Shown in pieces: positions 17,921 through 20,721 of a stretch of 20,721 nucleotides of DNA. Under the pieces are notes generated by a model, which worked only from the letters and a program-made list of their open reading frames with translations, did no database searches and was not told the DNA's origin. Every line of letters starts with the position of its first letter. The stretch's first letter is position 1. The stretch spans positions 1-20,721 of the forward strand of contig JAYEHJ010000031.1 in assembly GCA_034659435.1 (NCBI GenBank), given 5' to 3'. The position numbers and the translations under genes are program-made. This DNA is from JAGLYP01 sp034659435 (GTDB lineage: Bacteria; Patescibacteriota; Patescibacteriia; Patescibacteriales; UBA12075).

Positions 17921-20721
17921 ATGAAAAATAAATTAATAAAATTTAGCATTTTCATAGTAGTTATATTGGCGTTGTTTGCGGCGGTTGATTTTGCTTTGGC
18001 GCAGGATATTGGCATTGATTATGCCGGAAATTTAGGATTGCAGGAAACAAGCGAAACAGACGTTAAAGCTTTTATCGTTAATATTATCCGTTATGTTTTG
18101 ACTTTTTTGGGAATTATCGCGGTAGTAATGGTAATGTATGGCGGTTTTGTATGGATGACATCAAACGGCCATCCCGACAGGATTCAGAAAGCAAAAAATA
18201 TTTTAATTGCCGCTGTAATCGGCTTAATTATTGTTCTTTCCGCTTTCGCGATTGTAATATTTATAGTTGATATAACAAGCGATACTTTAGAGGGTTCTTG
18301 CGCGGTTGGCGATCCGCCAAAATTATGCGGATGCCAGGATATGGGTATAAAGACTTGCCAAACGGACGGCACTTGGGGGGATTGTTCATTGGATTGCGAT
18401 TATGCGGGCGGTGAAAAATGCTGCTCTTGGGGATGCGATACTTCGTGCTTGGTGCCGCCGGAATTTAACATTGGCAGCACTGTTCCTGATGACGGAGAAG
18501 GAAACGCGATTAGAAATATAAAAGTTATTTTTAATTTTAACAGAACCGTTGATGAGACCGGTTTTACTGATGATAAATTTTTAGTTGAAGATATTGACAG
18601 CGGACTCCCTATTGTTGGCGGACGAGTTGTTGCCGGTAAGCGGATAATTTTTACGCCTGAGGCAGGATGCGGAGCCAATGATTGCGGAGCAACTAATTGT
18701 TTTGCCGCAGGACAAAAAGTGCGGGTTACGGCGGAAAACGGCGCGGGCGGCATATTAAGCGCCGGCGGAATAGAATTAACTTGTCCTATGGGAACAGGCT
18801 GCGTTATTGAATTTACGGTCGGCGATATTATTGACTGCGAAGACCCTGAAGTTAGCCTTGACTTCAATCAAATATGCGCGATTAGCAACAATGAATTATA
18901 CGCAATCGCTTCTGATGATTCCGGTTTAAGCATGTTGGAATTTTTTGCTGATGATAGTTCTGTTTTAGATATTTCAAATCCGCTTTTGTTTGGCGGAGAT
19001 TTAGCTGTTAGTACTCGCCCTGATAATCCGGTTTGGTGGGACGCAAGCGCGATTGACATTGGAACACCGGTAACAATCAGAGTTGACGCGAATGACATAG
19101 ATGATCATTCAGGCAGTGATAGTGAAATTTTTAAATTGCGCCCGGCGCATTGCTGTAATGGTATTTTAGATGCCGATGAAGGCGAAGAAGGCGTTGATTG
19201 TGGAGGGTCTTGCGCCGGGTGTGAAGGCGCGGCATGCGGAATCAGCCTTTTTGAAAGTTGCGGCAGCGGTGATAATACAAATTGCGATGATTCACTATGC
19301 GCTTCCGGCTTGTGCGCTTGCACGAGTTTCGACACTGATACGGAATGCGGTGAAGCTGGGTATAGCGGCGGTATTACAGATTGCTGTATTTGCCAAGACG
19401 CGCCTATAATTGATTATATATCGCCAATGGGAGGTTTTTGCTCTTCTTCTACGGATGTTTATTGCGGTGATGATGACACCATTTGCGATGATATTACTTC
19501 AGGCGACGTTTGTGATGTTAAAACTTCAAATGCTTCGCTGGGTTCTTTGGTGGCGATTGGCGGACGTTATTTTGGCGCGTACGATCCGCTTATAAGTAAA
19601 GTTGAATTTGACGGAGTAATCGCAGAGTTAGCAGATACCGTAAACGCGAATTGTAAGGATAATTGGAAGGCTAATCAGATAATTGTTGTTTTACCTAACG
19701 GCTTGCCTCATAATCCGATTGTAAAAGTTACGGTTAATAGCGGCTATTACGACACAAGCGATGATGATCGTGGCGTTAAGATAAAATTTATTGTAAACAG
19801 CATTGAGCGCCCTGGCTTATGCGAATTAGAAAATATTATTACAGGCGATAATAGCGGTGTTTTTGAAGACAAATTGGAATTTCAAGGAATAAATTTAAAT
19901 AATAATTTTGTTTTTTTTGGCAGTTATAATTCCAATGTTGCCGGAATAAATTCAATTTTTGGAAATTTAAGCGGAACTTCATCCGTGCCTAATTTAAATA
20001 AAACAGGAAAAATAACAGTATTTTCACAAGAAAATACAGATAAAGTAAATAGTAATTATTTGAAATTTATTAAAAAAGAAGAAGTAGATTCAGGACCGTA
20101 TATTCTTTCTTTCAGTCCGAAAGAAGGGGCTGTCGGCCAATATATTACGATTATGGGCGGAGGTTTTGGTAATTCGCAGGGCGAATCAAAGGTGTATTTT
20201 GATTTGGATCCAAGCAATAATGACAGCGGCGATAGTATTGATTATGGAACACTAGCCTCTTTTGATTTTCCTGATATTTGTTCGGATTATCTTTGGAGTG
20301 ATAATCAAATTTTAATAAAAGCGCCGGATGACTTGCCTGTTGATAAGGAAAATTATTTTATTGTTATTGATTTGCCGGAATTAGATGAACCGATTGATAC
20401 TGGCGATGATTTTCATACCGGCCCGGTAGCCGATCCGCAATTTTTTTATGACAGTTTTTTGCCGCTTGCTCCAAGTCTTTGCAAGATTGATCCTGTAAGG
20501 GGGCCGAATAACAGTGAAATCAGCCTTTGGGGAGAGTATTTTAGCGATTATAATCCTGACGGAAGCTCTAAAGTTGTTTTTTATAATGAAAAAATTCAAT
20601 CAGGCCCTTTGGCGGCTAATGGAATTATATTATGGGAAGCAGGCGATGAAGTTGATGAAATCAGAGCGGCGGTTCATGGCGAAGCGATTACCGGACCGGT
20701 AGCTGTGGTAAAAAATGGAAA
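17921..20721 (+). CDS. Pilin-module surface protein with IPT/TIG domains (3' end outside the window)
   Basis: Open to the window edge, at least 933 residues from the ATG at 17921. An in-frame ATG at 17906 lies inside the palindromic repeat, so I prefer 17921, which directly begins a signal peptide (MKNKLIKFSIFIVVILALFA... cleaved near ALAQD). The following pilin module is clearly paralogous to the upstream gene: AQDIGIDYAGNLGL, IRYVLTFLGIIAVVMVMYGG, FVWMTSNGHPDRIQKAK, then a second hydrophobic helix. After it come a Cys-rich segment (GCQDMGIKTCQTDGTWGDC), a Big_5-like region with FNRTVDETGF, further Cys/Asp-rich stretches, and IPT/TIG-type Ig domains, for example GSLVAIGGRYFG, SFSPKEGAVGQYITIMGGGF and PVRGPNNSEISLWGEYF. 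The ectodomain is unrelated to that of its neighbour. It is probably a cell-surface or pilus-associated protein; the ligand is unknown. Confidence 0.87.
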   Translation, partial: MKNKLIKFSIFIVVILALFAAVDFALAQDIGIDYAGNLGLQETSETDVKAFIVNIIRYVLTFLGIIAVVMVMYGGFVWMTSNGHPDRIQKAKNILIAAVIGLIIVLSAFAIVIFIVDITSDTLEGSCAVGDPPKLCGCQDMGIKTCQTDGTWGDCSLDCDYAGGEKCCSWGCDTSCLVPPEFNIGSTVPDDGEGNAIRNIKVIFNFNRTVDETGFTDDKFLVEDIDSGLPIVGGRVVAGKRIIFTPEAGCGANDCGATNCFAAGQKVRVTAENGAGGILSAGGIELTCPMGTGCVIEFTVGDIIDCEDPEVSLDFNQICAISNNELYAIASDDSGLSMLEFFADDSSVLDISNPLLFGGDLAVSTRPDNPVWWDASAIDIGTPVTIRVDANDIDDHSGSDSEIFKLRPAHCCNGILDADEGEEGVDCGGSCAGCEGAACGISLFESCGSGDNTNCDDSLCASGLCACTSFDTDTECGEAGYSGGITDCCICQDAPIIDYISPMGGFCSSSTDVYCGDDDTICDDITSGDVCDVKTSNASLGSLVAIGGRYFGAYDPLISKVEFDGVIAELADTVNANCKDNWKANQIIVVLPNGLPHNPIVKVTVNSGYYDTSDDDRGVKIKFIVNSIERPGLCELENIITGDNSGVFEDKLEFQGINLNNNFVFFGSYNSNVAGINSIFGNLSGTSSVPNLNKTGKITVFSQENTDKVNSNYLKFIKKEEVDSGPYILSFSPKEGAVGQYITIMGGGFGNSQGESKVYFDLDPSNNDSGDSIDYGTLASFDFPDICSDYLWSDNQILIKAPDDLPVDKENYFIVIDLPELDEPIDTGDDFHTGPVADPQFFYDSFLPLAPSLCKIDPVRGPNNSEISLWGEYFSDYNPDGSSKVVFYNEKIQSGPLAANGIILWEAGDEVDEIRAAVHGEAITGPVAVVKNG

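Noticed and set aside
18400..18867. 155-residue minus-strand frame and other 60-80 residue frames at 17464-19335
   Set aside because: All lie antisense or out of frame within the long surface-protein reading frame, which stays open with consistent composition to the window end.

Overview
The window reads as a chromosomal segment of an AT-rich bacterium with a compact genome, most likely a member of the Candidate Phyla Radiation (Patescibacteria, Parcubacteria-like). I infer this from the gene content (a VirB2/TrbC-type pilin module fused to very long Cys/Asp-rich surface ectodomains, a short Rel protein, DprA, YqeY), the short intergenic gaps and the near absence of Shine-Dalgarno sequences. 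The standard bacterial code fits: TGA acts as a stop (rpsU, toxin and AbiEi ends) and no real gene carries an internal TGA. No rRNA, CRISPR array, transposase or integrase was found.

Layout. 1-148: unassigned, with a small dyad. 149-1243 (-): dprA. 1244-1895: a long gene-free stretch with a good + strand promoter, three large inverted repeats, a degenerate tRNA-Thr-like sequence and a strong terminator, so probably an undescribed non-coding RNA unit. 2231-2578 and 1896-2234 (-): a HigB/HigA-type toxin-antitoxin pair with operator; the toxin has no ATG. 2623-6302 (-): pth, der and an LCP-family cell-envelope gene. 6303-6808: a LCP promoter on the minus strand, a consensus promoter on the plus strand and a long rod-shaped inverted repeat. 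6809-8068 (+): an unrecognised 419-residue protein with an unusually strong ribosome binding site, followed by a terminator. 8262-8724 (-): HicB/HicA. 8947-11752 (+): lepB, hisS, rpsU and yqeY. 11850-14633 (-): AbiEi, AbiEii and a short bifunctional-type Rel, closely packed. 14855-end (+): two tandem paralogous pilin-fusion surface proteins separated by two inverted copies of a palindromic repeat; the second runs off the window.

How the genes fit together. Core functions are DNA uptake (dprA), translation and ribosome maintenance (pth, der, hisS, rpsU, yqeY), envelope polymer attachment (LCP) and secretion (lepB). Three toxin-antitoxin modules of different families (HigBA, HicAB, AbiE) are embedded among them, each with a recognisable promoter, and the AbiE pair sits only 10 bases upstream of the alarmone enzyme gene. 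The surface-protein pair suggests cell-surface or pilus-like structures.

The least explained parts are the RNA-like unit at 1291-1785 with two copies of an anti-Shine-Dalgarno-like motif, the rod RNA at 6484-6710 with its orphan downstream gene, and the heptamer-based intergenic repeat words, which in places supply start or stop codons to neighbouring genes. All family assignments are from reading motifs by eye; no database search was run.
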